Assembly: GCA_963576725.1 (NCBI GenBank)
Contig: OY755240.1
Coordinates: 61,380,633 to 61,444,632, forward strand
Length of the DNA stretch: 64,000 bases
From: Azorinus chamasolen
Taxonomy: Eukaryota; Mollusca; Bivalvia; Cardiida; Solecurtidae
Reading direction: 5' to 3'
This document shows, in pieces, positions 1 to 11,980 of the stretch. Both the position numbers and the translations under genes were made by a program. Position 1 is the stretch's first letter. Every line of letters begins with the position of its first letter. The notes below the pieces were generated by a model. The model was not told the DNA's origin. It was given only the letters and a program-made list of their open reading frames with translations, and did no database searches.

Positions 1-1270
1 GGCTAATTATTTTCTCTAAACTAACTAAATCTTTGATATTCTGTTGAATATGAGTGAGCTGTAGGTAGAGGTTGATGTTTCCATACATATCACCATCTGA
101 AATGGCAGTATTTGGAATATTAAGGGTAGACTTGCATTTTTTACGGGTAGAAATATCACATTTCTGCTACAATATGGCCTATGATGACTAATTATTTTCT
201 CTAAACTAAATACATCTTTGATATTCTGCTGAATATGAGTGAGCTGTAGGTAGAGGTTGATGTTTCAATAGATTTCACCATCTGAAATGGCAGTATTTGG
301 AATATAAAGGGTAGACTTGCATTTTTTATGGGTAGAAATATCACATTTCCACTACAATATGGGCTATGATGGCTAATTATTTTCTCTAAACTAACTAAAT
401 CTTTGATATTCTGTTGAATATGAGTGAGCTGTAGGTAGAGGTTGATGTTTCCATACATATCACCATCTGAAATGGCAGTATTTGGAATATTAAGGGTAGA
501 CTTGCATTTTTTACGGGTAGAAATATCACATTTCTGCTACAATATGGCCTATGATGACTAATTATTTTCTCTAAACTACATAAATCTTTGATGTTCTGTT
601 GAATATGAGTGAGCTGTAAGTAGAGGTTGATGTTTCAATACATTGTACCATCTGAAATGGAAGTATTTGGAATATTAAGGGTAGACTTGCATTTTTTACG
701 GGTAGAAATATCACATTTCTGCTACAATATGGCCTATGATGACTAATTATTTTCTCTAAACTAAATAAATCTTTGATTTTCTGCTGAATATGAGTGAGCT
801 GTAGGTAGACGTTGATGTTTCAATAAATTTCACCATCTGAAATGGCAGTATTTGGAATATTAAGGGTAGACTTGCATTTTTTATGGGTAGAAATATCACA
901 TTTCCACTACAATATGGGCTATGATGGCTAATTATTTTCTCTAAACTAACTAAATCTTTGATATTCTGCTGAATATGAGTGAGCTGTAGGTAGAGGTTGA
1001 TGTTTCCATACATATCACCATCTGAAATGGTAGTATTTGGAATATTAAGGGTAGACTAGCATTTTTTACGGGTAGAAATATCACATTTCTGCTACAATAT
1101 GGCCTATGATGACTAATTATTTTCTCTAAACTAAATAAATCTTTGATTTTCTGCTGAATATGAGTGAGCTGTAGGTAGATGTTGATGTTTCAATAAATTT
1201 CACCATCTGAAATGGCAGTATTTGGAATATTAAGGGTAGACTTGCATTTTTTATGGGTAGAAATATCACA
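1..1270. repeat. 185 bp tandem array, about 6.9 monomers
   Basis: Monomers start at 1, 186, 371, 556, 741, 926 and 1111, an exact 185 bp step. Each begins ggctaattatt or gactaattatt and ends in aatatgg(c/g)ctatgat. Two variants alternate roughly A-B-A-B-B-A-B, with first-codon-like differences such as ctaactaaatc against ctaaataaatc, so there is a weak higher-order pattern. The short minus-strand open frames in it (e.g. 201-458 and 756-1013) are copies of one another in the repeat and are not genes. The array runs off the left edge of the window, so its true size is unknown. Confidence 0.95.
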
Positions 1271-1535
1271 ATGGTAATTGGTCAAATCTGACCACAAGCA
1301 AATTGGACCCCAAGTCAAATCAGATTAGATCCAAATCGGACAGGGTCAAATCGGACCAGTTTTTATAATGGTAATTTAAGTCTACACTGTTGACTTATGA
1401 ATACTTATGTTTTAAACTCATTGGGCTCTTGTCCCAATGGTAATTGGTCAAATCGGACCACAAGCAAATTAGACCGGAGTCAAATCAGATTAGATCCAAA
1501 TCAGACAGGGTCAAATCAGACCATTTTTATAATGG
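1269..1535. repeat. Two copies of a ~100 bp repeat, 166 bp apart
   Basis: caatggtaattggtcaaat occurs at 1269 and 1435. Both copies go on through caaatcagattagatcc, a GGTCAAATC.GACC motif and ttttataatggta. Within each copy the motif tcaaatc(g/a)gacc recurs several times, giving an internal ~25-30 bp periodicity. It directly abuts the 185 bp array. No coding potential. Confidence 0.85.
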
Positions 1536-2140
1536 TACTTCACTAAAATCTTATATATTTGCAACTATTTTTGCTTGTGAATACCAAAGTATGATATTAA
1601 TATGATTTTAATCATGAATTGAACATTGAATTATTCTAAAATAGGGTTGTTTTGTGCACATTTTAGTCAAATTACATATAACAATTTATCAAATTTCTCT
1701 TTTATTCGAAATCATTAGTTGATTAAAGCGGGGTACGGACAAAACCCCAGTAGGACAAAACCCCACAGGACACAACCCCATGATTGCCGAATGTAGCAAG
1801 GCAGACGAAACCCCATATGTTAACATAAATGGGTTATAAATCAACTTTTAGATAATTTCAAGAAGAAACCCTCGACCAGAATATAAATTCAAAGCAAGAT
1901 TCTTAAATTTTCAAATTTAAAGTTACAATCTGCAAATAAAAATACAGTGTAGTAGTTAAAGCATAATTAAAATTAGGTCAACTTATGAATAAATGAAGAT
2001 TACATTCATAGCTAAATGGGCTATAATTTACTTTTAAATTTAATTTCTAATGTACTAATGAGGTTGTGTTTAGCTGTATCAATGATCGGAATATAAATTC
2101 AAAGCGAGATTTTAAAATTTTCAAATTTAAACTTACAAGG
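1536..2140. other. AT-rich spacer with short direct repeats
   Basis: Holds a run of gacaaaacccc-like repeats at 1738-1815 and two copies of a ~50 bp sequence (aatataaattcaaagc... cttacaa) at about 1879-1930 and 2088-2138. Nothing coding is seen. Confidence 0.6.
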
Positions 2141-2575
2141 GATTGATTTGGACAAATACTACCTGTTGCGATAGTGAAAAGGTACTTGGTTTTGTTTCAG
2201 TACATACATGGTATTACATCATTTTGCCTCAACATTTTAGGTGGATTTATATTCTAAAATAAATATAACTATCATTGACAAATAGTGTAGATCCTGATTA
2301 AATCACTTCCTTACACATGATTGATTTGGACAAACACTACCTGTTGTGATAGTGACCAGGTACTTGGTTTTGTTTGATACATACATGGTTTAATATAATT
2401 TTGCCTCAACATTTTAGGTGTGATTTATATTCTAAAAAAATCTAACTATCAATGACAAATAGTGTAGATCCTGATTAAATCACTTCCTTAAAAGTAAATG
2501 ATTTGGACAAACACTAACACTACCTGTTGTGATAGTGAAAATGTACTTGGTTTTATTTGGTACATACAAACAGTA
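2141..2575. repeat. 178 bp tandem repeat, about 2.4 copies
   Basis: gattgatttggacaaa starts at 2141 and 2319 and a variant (aatgatttggacaaac) at about 2497. Each copy continues through cctgttg(c/t)gatagtga and tacttggtttt. The first two also carry gcctcaacattttaggtg and aaatagtgtagatcctgatt. Confidence 0.85.
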
Positions 2576-3569
2576 GTGAAAATAATTTCTAATCTTAACT
2601 TACAAACCAAATCAGATTATCAATTTTACAAACCCGACGGCTGATCTGGTTCTACTCTTTCTGCAAATGTCATTTGGCCTTACACAAGTTACAGACATAC
2701 AGAACTAGGTGAGCAAATTACGACGGATCTACTGTGTGGATATATGGGGTGGGGGGTTAATATGCATCTTGAGGGGTCTAGTATCCGAGTGGGCTAGTGT
2801 CTATACAGAAATGATGATGATTGTTTAATATTTAAATATCCATGTCTTTGTCAACACTTGTATAGCACTAGATCATGTAGAAGTCGATATCGTGCTACTT
2901 TCGGTTTTAACAATATCCCTGTCAGCCTGCAACAGTCACATAACAAGCAAATTTGTTATCATAAGAATTCATAACTAAATGTGCTTCTTCGTTGCATACA
3001 TAAAATAGACTTATTTGATAGCTAAATTTATTAAATGTAGAATTTTATTAATTTATTTGTGTACCGGAAATTGTTGACTTGCAGATTTTACACCGGAACT
3101 GACCGATATTTCTGCGCATGCGTATTATCGCGGACTTGAATATTTTACGGGACTTGCAGATTTTACGGTACAACGTCACAGATTAATGTTATTCATTTGC
3201 TGAAACACACTGACGTAGAAACCATTATCACATTAAGTGATATTCACAAGGCATACAAACTCCCATACTTATAGTCTACATGAAATTATTCGAATAGGTC
3301 GACTCAATGCCCATTATTTTTTTTCACTTATATTGTCCCCAAATTAAGAACAGGTTAGTATAAGATAAACATTTAAATTGAAGCAAATTCATGCACAATG
3401 GTAAAATATGCAAAGCGGTCAACAAAACCTCGAGTAAAATGTCTCAGCTAAATAACTTTTCCAAAGCCAAAATGCAAACAAAAGACATATTTTTATGTAC
3501 AAAATGATTTTAAACCTAAATCACGTATACTACGGGTGCTAAGAAAATATGAGAGGACAAAATGAATTA
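2576..3569. other. No feature recognised
   Basis: About 1 kb of AT-rich sequence. gacttgcagattttac occurs twice (about 3076 and 3154) around a short GC-richer patch (3080-3170). No open frame of note, no recognised element. Confidence 0.5.
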
Positions 3570-3648
3570 AGCTTCCACCGAAGATCGAACCCACGACCTC
3601 GCATTTCCTAGTCCATCGTTATAACCCTGGACCACGCTGACAGCTATG
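3570..3648 (-). mobile_element. tRNA-like SINE head, fragment
   Basis: The minus strand reads like a degenerate tRNA: an A-box-like stretch (gcgtggtccaggg) near 3640 and a B-box (gtgggttcgatc) near 3580-3591, about 40 bases apart, the spacing of an internal RNA polymerase III promoter. No body or clear tail could be assigned, so this is either a truncated SINE or an old tRNA-derived fragment. Confidence 0.55.
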
Positions 3649-4007
3649 GTTGGAAATGTGAATTTAATCAGTTATACCTAATTCACTAGCATTTTCACTG
3701 AAACTGGTAGATCTACATGGCAGAAAAGAAAGAAATAACCCCAACATAAATATGCTGAGATAATTATATGAATCAAAATAAATAAAATAAATGATTATGT
3801 ATAAATAAAAACTTGTTTCACAGTAAACCATTGTTATTACGACAACTTAGCCACGAACTGGCATTTTTCCTATACATTTCTAGACCGCAGAAACGCAGAG
3901 CACACTTAACAAATAACATCAGTATGCACGGCCCCGTTTATACCTATAAACAGGAAGAAGAGTATTTAACAATCACCCAAATGACAAATTTCAATCAAAG
4001 TGTCGGA

Positions 4008-4490
4008 AAACAGGAAGTAGCTGAACGACAGACCTGAAAAGGGGGGACACGGTACAACTCGCTATGATTGGAGACACGGTACAACTCGCTATGAGTATGC
4101 TTCAGGAAATAGATGAACAACAGACCTGCAAAGGGGAGACACGATACAACTGACTATGATTATGATTCAGATCAAATATAGAATAATTCGAGCATAATAG
4201 TTTGACGAAAACCTTTCTCATTTAACAATCACCAAAATTCATTAAAACGCGTCGGCAAATAGGAAGTAGATGAACGACAGACGGAAGTAGATGGACGACA
4301 GACCTGAAACAAGAGACATGGTGCAACTTACTATGAGTATGTTTCAGACCAATTATAAAATCATTCGAGCATACAAGAGCCACGAATAGGAGGTAGATGA
4401 ACGACAAACCTGAAAAAAGAGACACAGTACCACTCTCTATGATTATGCTTCAGACAAAATATCAAATTATTCAAGCATACACAAGTCAAT
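4008..4490. repeat. Degenerate tandem repeat with gacagacctga core
   Basis: Four to five diverged copies of a block: aggaagtagatgaacgacagacctg, then agacacggtacaac..ctatgattatgcttcaga, then ..ttattcgagcata. Copies start near 4010, 4100, 4260 and 4388. Internal short duplications make the period irregular (about 90-160 bp). Confidence 0.75.
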
Positions 4491-4575
4491 AAATCTGTGA
4501 CGTACATTTTACAGGACCGACGTACGGACAGGGGTAAAACTTAATGCCGACTAAGTGTGGGGGCATAAAGTAGGT

Positions 4576-4640
4576 AACACACACAACCACATTAACACAC
4601 ACACACACGCGCGTGCGCATGCACGCACGCACACACAGCA
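4576..4640. repeat. CA/CG microsatellite
   Basis: Imperfect (CA)n passing into alternating gcgcgtgcgcatgcacgcacgc, a purine-pyrimidine alternating stretch that could adopt Z-DNA. Confidence 0.9.
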
Positions 4641-5210
4641 CCACGACAAGAAGGTAAACAAATGTACAAATGTATCAAAACACAAAAAGAGACGCACAAA
4701 GACAAAACAAACAAACAATAGGGGAAAGATGGAAGTACCGCCTTGGAACGGTTAGTAATTGTCACTGGGGTGTTTAAACCGGTTTAGGGGCGCAAAACCT
4801 CACACATATTCCACCCCCACTCTAAAAGACTGTGTAAATAAGCATATCCCCTCTCCCACTAATCTACAACAACCACGATGGCAAATACCATGGTAAATTG
4901 CATGCAAAACGAAAACATATTTATATGAAACAACATGGACCCACCTATCGCTAGCGTACTCAATGATTGAGCTGCAAACAAAGTAATTGTAGAAAAGTGT
5001 AAATAAAGGTATACCCTACGGACGTTCCCATAACATAGAAGACGGTCAACACAGGACAGTATGAAAAACATATCATAAAAAACCAAACCATGTAAACCCA
5101 AATAAAATGTACTCAATAACTTGGCTGAAGTCAGAGTAACTGCAGGGGAAGTCTCGCATATCAAACACGGAGCTGATGCTACCACCCGCACTTCAAGTAG
5201 TAATTAGTCA

Positions 5211-5388
5211 GGGTCCATGCTTATAAAGCTTTTTAGTTGAGTCTGAGTTCGTTCTTAAGCTTTTGATTGGTCAGATTTGAGTCCTCAAGCTTTTGATTGG
5301 TCAAATTTAAACCAAAGGCTTAAATCTGACCAATCAAAAACTTGAGAACGAACTCTGACTCAACTAAAAGTGTTATAAGCATGGACCC
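5211..5388. mobile_element. 178 bp fold-back MITE
   Basis: Inverted repeat with arms of about 70 bp. The left arm starts gggtccatgcttataa at 5211 and the right arm ends in its complement at 5388. The arms share gttgagtc(t/a)gagttcgttct and ttgattggtcagattt. gcttttgattggtca is repeated inside the left half. No other copy is seen here and no target duplication is clear. Confidence 0.85.
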
Positions 5389-5869
5389 AGCTTTTGTTTT
5401 ACAGTATCGGATCCAGTCATTGCTTTCACTCTCGGTGCTTTGCTCACAAACATCGTCATTAAATAATTTGCTACTTACATAAGTGGGGGTTTAACCGTCA
5501 TTACATGTTATGCTTAGAAAAAGTACATGCTAGATTTCGTTGAAGGCCAAAAGCAAGTATTATGGAGCTTTCTACCCAACACTTGTCCAGTATAATTAAA
5601 GCTGTAAATATATTGAGTGTGAACTTTGCATGACCAGGAGTCTCAAGAGAATATAAGTATAAATGCAATTTGCATAAACCCTTCTTCGTTGTTTATTTCC
5701 CATGACACCTGTAACGGTATACCAAATGAAACCAAAGCTGCATAAAAGAGTATTTAAAATGAGGTTCTTGTTGTACTATACTGGTCAGTAAGATATGAGT
5801 TGACTGTGAGTTTAGATATTCAGTTGGATCAGTGTCTCTCTTATAAACAGCTCTAAAAGTATTAATACT

Positions 5870-6045
5870 CACTTTAATCACTATGACATATGCACATGTA
5901 GTTTCATGTTTACTTTTACTCTTGTCTGTGTCAACCATTTTCATCAGCTGAAAGGCTGAAATAATAGGGTCTCAATCGATTCCATAAACGAGCGAACGTG
6001 TGTATGATGTTTCCACAAGACAGTGTAAATACGCCATCTGTATCA
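5870..6045. repeat. Dispersed repeat, partner at 45700-45865
   Basis: Shares long, ~80 % similar sequence with 45700-45865 in the same orientation: tttcatgtttactttt, then tcaatcgattcca(t/c)aaacgagcg, then tgtttccacaagac(a/t)gtgtaaa(t/c)acgcc. 40 kb separates the copies. No element ends were recognised. Confidence 0.7.
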
Positions 6046-6842
6046 CTGAGGACCTGTTTGTGATTGTAAGAAAAGCTTCTAATATCAGCATGCATATGCT
6101 TTAAGAGTCTGGTGAGATTAGTATGTTATAGGTACTGGTCTCTTTGTATGCTTATATGCTTATTTCGATTTTGAATCATATTTAATTTTTGTCCCTAGTA
6201 TTTATTTTTATTTAGATCTTAGCTAGATAATGTGCAACGACTTTCATACGCGTTTATAAGCGATGCGATACGAGAAGCCAACAGTGATTGAGCCATATAC
6301 ACCGTTTCTTGGTGTTGCCATTCAATTTGCTTTGTGTAGAAAAATGTAATAATATCATAAGCTACGACTGTCCCATCGTTATTGATATGAAATTCGCATC
6401 ATGTTTAGGATTGTTATATCCCCGAACAACCCCGATCAGACGGGTTATACTGAGATCAGCTTGTTCGTCTGTCTGTAGACACATTTTTAGGGACGCAATA
6501 TCTCCAAGACCACTATTTTGAATTAGATGAAACCTCACATATGTGATTTAATAGCAAGCATTGTTATTCATTTTGTCGACATGTTTTGACAACTTGTATT
6601 GTTTTTGCAGAATAGTACATTTCGCAATGTACATGTATCAAGAGAATCAGGCTGGACATTCCTTTCAAATTTTACAATCAAGTGCATTTAAACATCCTTG
6701 TACCAACAGTATCTCCAGAGCCCCAGACTGGATTGGAGTGAAAATTTACAAGAATGGTTGATAAACAGCCATACAGGGAGCGTCACACCTAAATGACACG
6801 GCACCAAACATCACCAAACACAAAAGAGCACAACCACAAGAG

Positions 6843-7145
6843 TGAGTGAGTAGGGTTTTACGTCCGACCAACAGTATTTCAGTTATTTGCAGACGGCACC
6901 CGTAAGTTATAGTGCCGCCTCACTGGAATACCCCTGCCGCAGGTACATGGCAAGGGCATCCCACCCAGTCACATTATCCTGACACCGGGCCGACCAGTCC
7001 TAGAACTACACCTTTAATGTCGAGCGTAGACAAGGGAGCTACTAGTACCAAATTTTAACGACTTTTGGTCTGTCGCGACCGGGGATCGAACCCACGACCT
7101 TCCGTACCGCAGGCGGACGCTCTACCACTGAGCCACGCGTCCGGT
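6843..7145 (-). mobile_element. SINE with tRNA head and Meta-domain-like tail
   Basis: The minus strand begins at 7145 with a good tRNA-like head: A-box region gtggctcagtggtagagc and B-box ggtcgtgggttcgatcc, about 75 bp in all. The body ends at 6843 in a segment that reads gtgagtgagtagggttttacgtcc on the plus strand, followed by accaacagtatttcagttat, resembling the Meta-domain of molluscan MetaSINEs (family recall, not a search). A perfect 12 bp target duplication, caaccacaagag, flanks it at 6831-6842 and 7146-7157, so it is an intact and fairly young insertion. It has no reading frame of its own and depends on LINE machinery. Confidence 0.85.
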
Positions 7146-7705
7146 CAACCACAAGAGAAAACGCGACGAAACGCAAAAGCATAGAACATTAACCATATAC
7201 CATATATTAAACAAATAACAACATAGACCATAGGGTGAAATCCTTGTAACGGTCAGTAGGCAAAGGAAATGGATACTGGAAGTTTAAGCCAGGTTTGTGG
7301 GTACCCAACCTCATGCTTATCCCATCAGTCAAAATGTAAAGTAGAATTATCCCTCCAGACAACTCTACAAAATGAGTAACGATGTCAAAATCAATTACTA
7401 TTCAAATAAACTGAAACAGTAAACAAGTGACGTCATAAATTAAGTGACGTAATAAATATCAAACATTTATACACTGAGATTTTAAAAACAGAAAAGGAAA
7501 TATAACTCTATAGATATTTATCACATAATCTGTCATGTGAGGGTGCCGTACCAGAGTGCCGTAAATCACAAAAATGCACTAGAACATTTTGTGTGCAAAT
7601 GAGCAGTTTAAACTGCCTGTACTACGCTGTAAACAATGACCGGACCAGCCGTCAGATATAGTCTGTTTCGCTTTCTATTGCACTTTTAAGGATTATGTGA
7701 TAAAA

Positions 7706-7778
7706 AGAATCTTACATTCGTGTTCATTAAAACCCGTTTTAATGAAACAATTTGTAATGAACACTCATGTTAGATTCT
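7706..7778. repeat. Imperfect 23 bp inverted repeat
   Basis: agaatcttacattcgtgttcatt at 7706 pairs with its near-complement ending at 7778 across a ~27 base loop. It could be a worn MITE; no target duplication was found. Confidence 0.6.
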
Positions 7779-8251
7779 CTATAACTGTTTTATAGGAAAT
7801 AGACAAAACTGACAAAATAATTCGGGCTACAACAGAAACGGTATATTTGTAAATGCTCTCAGCAGTGTTTAGGAACACTTTGCAGGCATAGTCATGACCA
7901 TTTCAAGTTATCTACCATAGAGTGAACGCAAACAGTTTGCGCGCGCGGTATCTGCAGAACCTCGGACTAGAATAGTATGCAACTTTACGGGACGATTACT
8001 AACAAAGCATGGAACGAAAATCAGACCGGAAATGACACATGCAAGGTCACAACAGCACCGGAAGTGCAGTACGCGCTCACACATATACTACCTTCAGAAA
8101 CTTGCTCCTTGCATGTTCAACACCAACAGTATATAATAACTAATGGGGGGTCTTTGTTTGCTTATTGCATTATATATATCTGGATGTACATTTTCTTCTT
8201 CGGTCAAAGTTTCCTGTGTTCATATACCATTATACAAATTAAATAGAAAAT

Positions 8252-8292
8252 AAATATTCATGGTGTGATTACTTCTACCATGAATATTCATG
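8252..8292. repeat. Short inverted repeat around catgaatattcatg
   Basis: atattcatggt and accatgaatatt flank a short loop, followed by catgaatattcatgag. The catgaatattcatg word recurs at the ends of T1 elements across the window, so this may be a T1 scrap. Confidence 0.5.
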
Positions 8293-8499
8293 AGTTAAAT
8301 ACATATGTATCTTAGGCTGGATTATAGCTCCATTTCGACATAGATATAATTGCAAATGTCTCCTGTAATCTCTGGTCTGATTTAATTCTGCAGAATTGTA
8401 CTATGGGATATCTTTATTTATTTCCCCTCATTTGATTATGTCGTGATTTTAAAACAACTGAACAGATAAATTGCGTTTTTGATAATATAACACAGGGCT

Positions 8500-8935
8500 A
8501 CGGGTAAAGGTGCGTACACAAATACTAAAATCGTCATTTCTCCACCAAACTCAATACTGTGACCACTCTGTGACCACTCTTTAGCACCGTCTTTTGGTAG
8601 AGAAATAAAGGGACTATTCTTGAAAATATCAATTATTAACCCTTCGCTTGCTAATCGCGTTAATATACATACCTGTAAATAGTGAAGACCCAGATGAGAC
8701 AGCTCATCAGGGTCTGCACTATTTACAAGTTAAGTGTGCATCCAGTGCACTCCACAGCAGTGATTGCGCAGCGAAATACTTGTACACAGTGAAGATATAT
8801 GTAATTATACAACAGGGCAATGGGTAAAGAAGGAGAAATGTATTTTAGAATTCAGCAAGCGAAGGGTTAATTATTGCATCTTATCCGGACCTCTGATGAC
8901 CTGTTGGTGACATTACAAAATTGTGAAAGACATAA
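8500..8935 (+). mobile_element. R2 repeat, split by a T3 element
   Basis: The left part (gtgcgtacacaaatactaaa..tttctccaccaaac..gtgaccactctttag) and right part (catcttatccggacctctga) match the continuous copy at 50745-50943. Here the two parts are separated by the T3 element at 8636-8870, inserted in R2's TTAA-containing segment. The R2 hairpin is partly lost and the phrase ctgtgaccact is duplicated. Confidence 0.75.
8636..8870 (-). mobile_element. T3 TTAA-MITE, 235 bp including both TTAA
   Basis: Begins TTAACCCTTCGCTTGCTAAT and ends with the complement of TTAACCCTTCGCTTGCTGAA, so the TIR starts CCC directly after TTAA as in piggyBac-type elements. The central hairpin (ctgtaaatagtgaagaccc.. 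to ..gggtctgcactatttacaag) has lost part of its tip. Non-autonomous: no open frame. Other copies: 13769-14025, 58881-59116, 61376-61625. Confidence 0.85.
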
Positions 8936-9451
8936 TGTGATACGGCAACAAGTCTAAGAATGGATAAATGACTCAAACTGTAGTTCGGAAGAAATGTGTT
9001 TTGTTCTCAATAGTTCACAGAATCTACTGTTTTAGGTGAGCAGTGAAGGATCCAAGTAACATTGTTAGGTGTTTCTGGGCAAAATATGTGTTTTATAAGT
9101 ATAGTGAATAAAAGTATATGTATGAGTCATGCCGGAAACACCGCATACAAAGCACACAACCGCCCAAATAGCACCACAACAGCCTCGTCTCAAAGACGTC
9201 TCTCTTTGCCGAATATATTCTTTTTATCTCATAGAAGATATGAATTTATCCGACAAAGGGAAACCTCCTTGAGGCGATGATTAGAAAAGTAGTATTATTC
9301 GATTTTTCATATCATTGAATAGTTTTGAAATTATTAAGTTATTCAACACTTTTGGAAAATTCAGATGAGGATCAACGTATCTATTCTCGCAAATGACTGA
9401 CTAATGCAGTTATCGCTGCAACAAAACTTACGAAAGGTCCGTACGAAAATA

Positions 9452-9746
9452 CAGTAAAACCTCTCTATAACGGCCACTAAATTGTGTTAAATTAGTTGGT
9501 ATTTGAAGCAGGTGGCAGGCGAAAGTAAACCTGAACGCTCCTAAGGCGTCTGATCAGAGTCTACACTGTTTGCCTATATCTCATACATAGGGTCGTGGGC
9601 ACAAATGGGTTAATGCAGGGCGAAAGAAATGTAGAAAGTTCCTGCATGAGTTTTCTGTGTTGCTTCTACTTGCATTAAGCTATCACCTGCCTTTAAGACC
9701 AATAATTATACCCTAGTTTGCTGTTCGCGTTAGACTGGTTTTACTG
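9452..9746. mobile_element. P-type TA-MITE with a T4 scrap inside
   Basis: The left end is TA then CAGTAAAACCTCTCTATAACG. The right end, gactggttttactg, is followed by TT where TA is expected. The hairpin is disturbed: at about 9539-9613 it contains gcgtctgatcagagtctacactg..caaatgggttaa, which matches the right half of T4 (see 52845-53059). The rest (caggtggc, gcattaagctatcacctgcc) is ordinary P stem. Confidence 0.75.
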
Positions 9747-10842
9747 TTAAATTTGATATTCAACTTTAAGATTGACTTACCTAAACGACAAAATGGTTTA
9801 GCATACAATATAAGTACATTTTATGTTCAGTGGATGTTAATACAATGGCCGTATGTTGCTACTTATTAAGTAGGCTTATCAAGTAGGTTTATACACATTA
9901 TTTTGATTTAAATTTACATTGTACATGTATATCATTTCATAAAAGAAGTCAGTCAGCCGACCTTAGTTACATGCAGCATTCTGCATTAAGTGTGTCGCAT
10001 AAGCAGAAAGAGTGTACCGGGTATTTGAATGCTTATACTTTTTAAATTAATATCTATATTGCATGACGGCCTCCATAGCACAGTTGACAATAGAGCAGAA
10101 CATATATTTATAGACTTGTACATCAGTACATCATCAATGATATAAATATACATATTTTCATGTTAGAGCAGGACCTTGGCCCCTATTCTCTGGTTGTGAG
10201 TGGTCTTTCCGACCAACTTTGGATTGTGAGGAAGCTTTATCGTTTTCATATATTACCATTGTTTGCACTGAACTCCTATGGTCACTGTAGGGTGTTCATT
10301 CCCTTGGGTTACTGTATGCACTATTCCGTAATTATACTTTCTCTGTTTTGTGTATATAATGGCACGAGTGGCATTTGGGTTGGTTTAACTGGCCGCCCTT
10401 TGCCAATTATTTTGGTGGAGGCGGATTCTAGTTAGTTAGGCTTATTAATTATTTTATCATAGGAATCCCCTTGATATGTTCGTGCGGGTGTGGTGTCCGC
10501 AGGGTTACCCTATCCAATGCTTAGGAGATATGTAATCTAACAGAGAATCCTTAATATTGGTATCTCGGGTATCTTGTTCGCATTGCGACTCAGCCATAAC
10601 TAGCATCAGGGATTGGATTTAAGTTACCTGAACTCCCATTTTGCCTTATCGGGGAACTGGGTTATTTTATTCACCCATTTCCTCCTCATAATTAAAGAGG
10701 GAAGGAATGTAGTAAAACTGGGTTCTACTGTGGCTGGCCTCGTTGCGTCTGGGGGCGAATGTCTATCGTCCATGAGCATGCGTCAGCCGGAGGGTCAGGG
10801 GAATAAACACAGATTTTACCAATCTTATTTTACTATACAATC
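9747..10842. other. No feature recognised
   Basis: Unique-looking AT-rich sequence to about 10150, then a slightly more GC-rich stretch (10160-10840) with two modest open frames (91 codons each) that resemble nothing I know. The second half may be the body of the retroposon whose tail ends at 11170. Confidence 0.4.
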
Positions 10843-11170
10843 ATGCGGTTTCATATTCATTGTATATATATTGCATAGCATTCATTAACCGGATGGACAA
10901 TCATGCGGTTTCTTCCGGTTTGTGATTTCATATCTATTGTATATCTTTTTCATATCTTTCATTGACCGGATAGACAAACATGTGGTTCGTTCCGGCTGGT
11001 GATTTCATAGCTATTGTATATCTATTGTATTGTTTTCATTTCCTGGATAGATAATCATGCGGTTCGTTCCGGTTAGTGATTTCGTCCATGTGAAGCGCTT
11101 TTGAACGCACATATCCTGTGTGAAAAGAGCGCTATATAAATGTGGTATAATAATAACAATAATAATTATA
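10843..11170 (+). mobile_element. Irregular tandem repeat ending in a retroposon-like tail
   Basis: tcatgcggtt(t/c)..ttccggt recurs at about 10841, 10901, 10980 and 11055 (steps 60-80 bp) with ttcat(t/a)(t/g)ccgga and tctattgtata between. The block ends gtgaagcgcttttgaacgc.. gagcgctatataaatgtgg followed by (ATA)n. That GCGCTATATAAAT plus simple-repeat ending is common at 3' ends of LINE/SINE copies in aquatic animals (recall), so this may be a truncated retroposon whose tail is at 11170. Confidence 0.55.
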
Positions 11171-11775
11171 TTGATATACATATTGACATATCATATGACA
11201 TACACGTTAATACATATACAAGTCTAATATAATTAAATACAATATCTGATTATAGTAAGTATTATAAGTTATATAAGTTTATATTACGTTATGTCACGTT
11301 ATTTGCTATTTAGAATTTTCTATATGCATATTATTCCAAGGATGAACAGTTACTATGTATTATAACTAAGCGTAAAAACGTGCAAATACGGCTTTTAAAT
11401 ACTTCGCCACGTTTAAAGAGTTTCCGTATCATCTGCTTGCAATAATGAAATAAACCTCATCGTGCTTGGTCTGTTTATAAAATCGACTTTGACTTGTGTT
11501 CTTCTTAGAACAGAAAAACATGCACATTTAATAAAAACAAAATGGCGTGTATTCTCTATATAAGCCTATCTACAATACAAACAATACCTTTCATTTCTCG
11601 GTAGCCTATTTCTGTAATAGCTACTTGTTTGTGTATATAAAGTGTTAGCCGAAAACTGGCTTTAGTGTTGTAAGTTCTTACATCAGTAGACATCCAAATA
11701 TGTTTCATAACCAATTATAGTTTACATTGTTATAAAGGTCAGTAACCGCAGTGCTGTCCTTACCAGAGTACCAAT

Positions 11776-11980
11776 ATTCTGAAAGTGGGGGATCTTTCGA
11801 AAGCAAACGTAGCAATTCGAGAAGAGAAAATTGCAGACTCGGTTTTATTGAGTCTGTTAATGAGTAGTAATTAAAAGTGCAACACTACTCACGTTCCCTA
11901 GCACCGGCTTAAACAGTATTCAATTTTCAAACCTAATAACATCCCGAAGGACTGGAAAATATAACAACACTGAGAATGAA
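11776..11980 (+). mobile_element. R1 dispersed repeat
   Basis: Starts attctgaaagtggg and ends cactgagaatgaa. The centre has gcagactcggttttattgag, and the inner tract aactactcatgaacagactc (in complement) forms a modest stem. Same family at 41040-41196, 46349-46566, 51585-51787, 57480-57683, and as part of each monomer in the 51.6-56.3 kb array. Class unknown; no TTAA or TA ends. Confidence 0.8.

Noticed and set aside
201..1013. Two related 85-codon minus-strand frames
   Set aside because: Same frame in successive 185 bp monomers; broken in the others.
1..1270. CRISPR-like array
   Set aside because: Whole 185 bp unit is repeated with no unique spacers.
3570..3648. Functional tRNA gene
   Set aside because: A and B boxes present but stems do not pair as a cloverleaf; a SINE head fits better. 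The same holds for the heads at 7072-7145, 32005-32077 and 60695-60770.
4859..5191. 110-codon minus-strand frame with hydrophobic stretches
   Set aside because: No homology recognised, no splice or promoter context; composition fits chance in AT-rich DNA.
6415..6540. Helitron-like 3' end (cttgttcgtctgtctgtaga)
   Set aside because: Only a short similarity to bivalve repeat ends; no core repeats or hairpin found.
10160..10888. Two 91-codon frames as a possible gene
   Set aside because: Different frames, no known motifs, followed by a retroposon-like tail.
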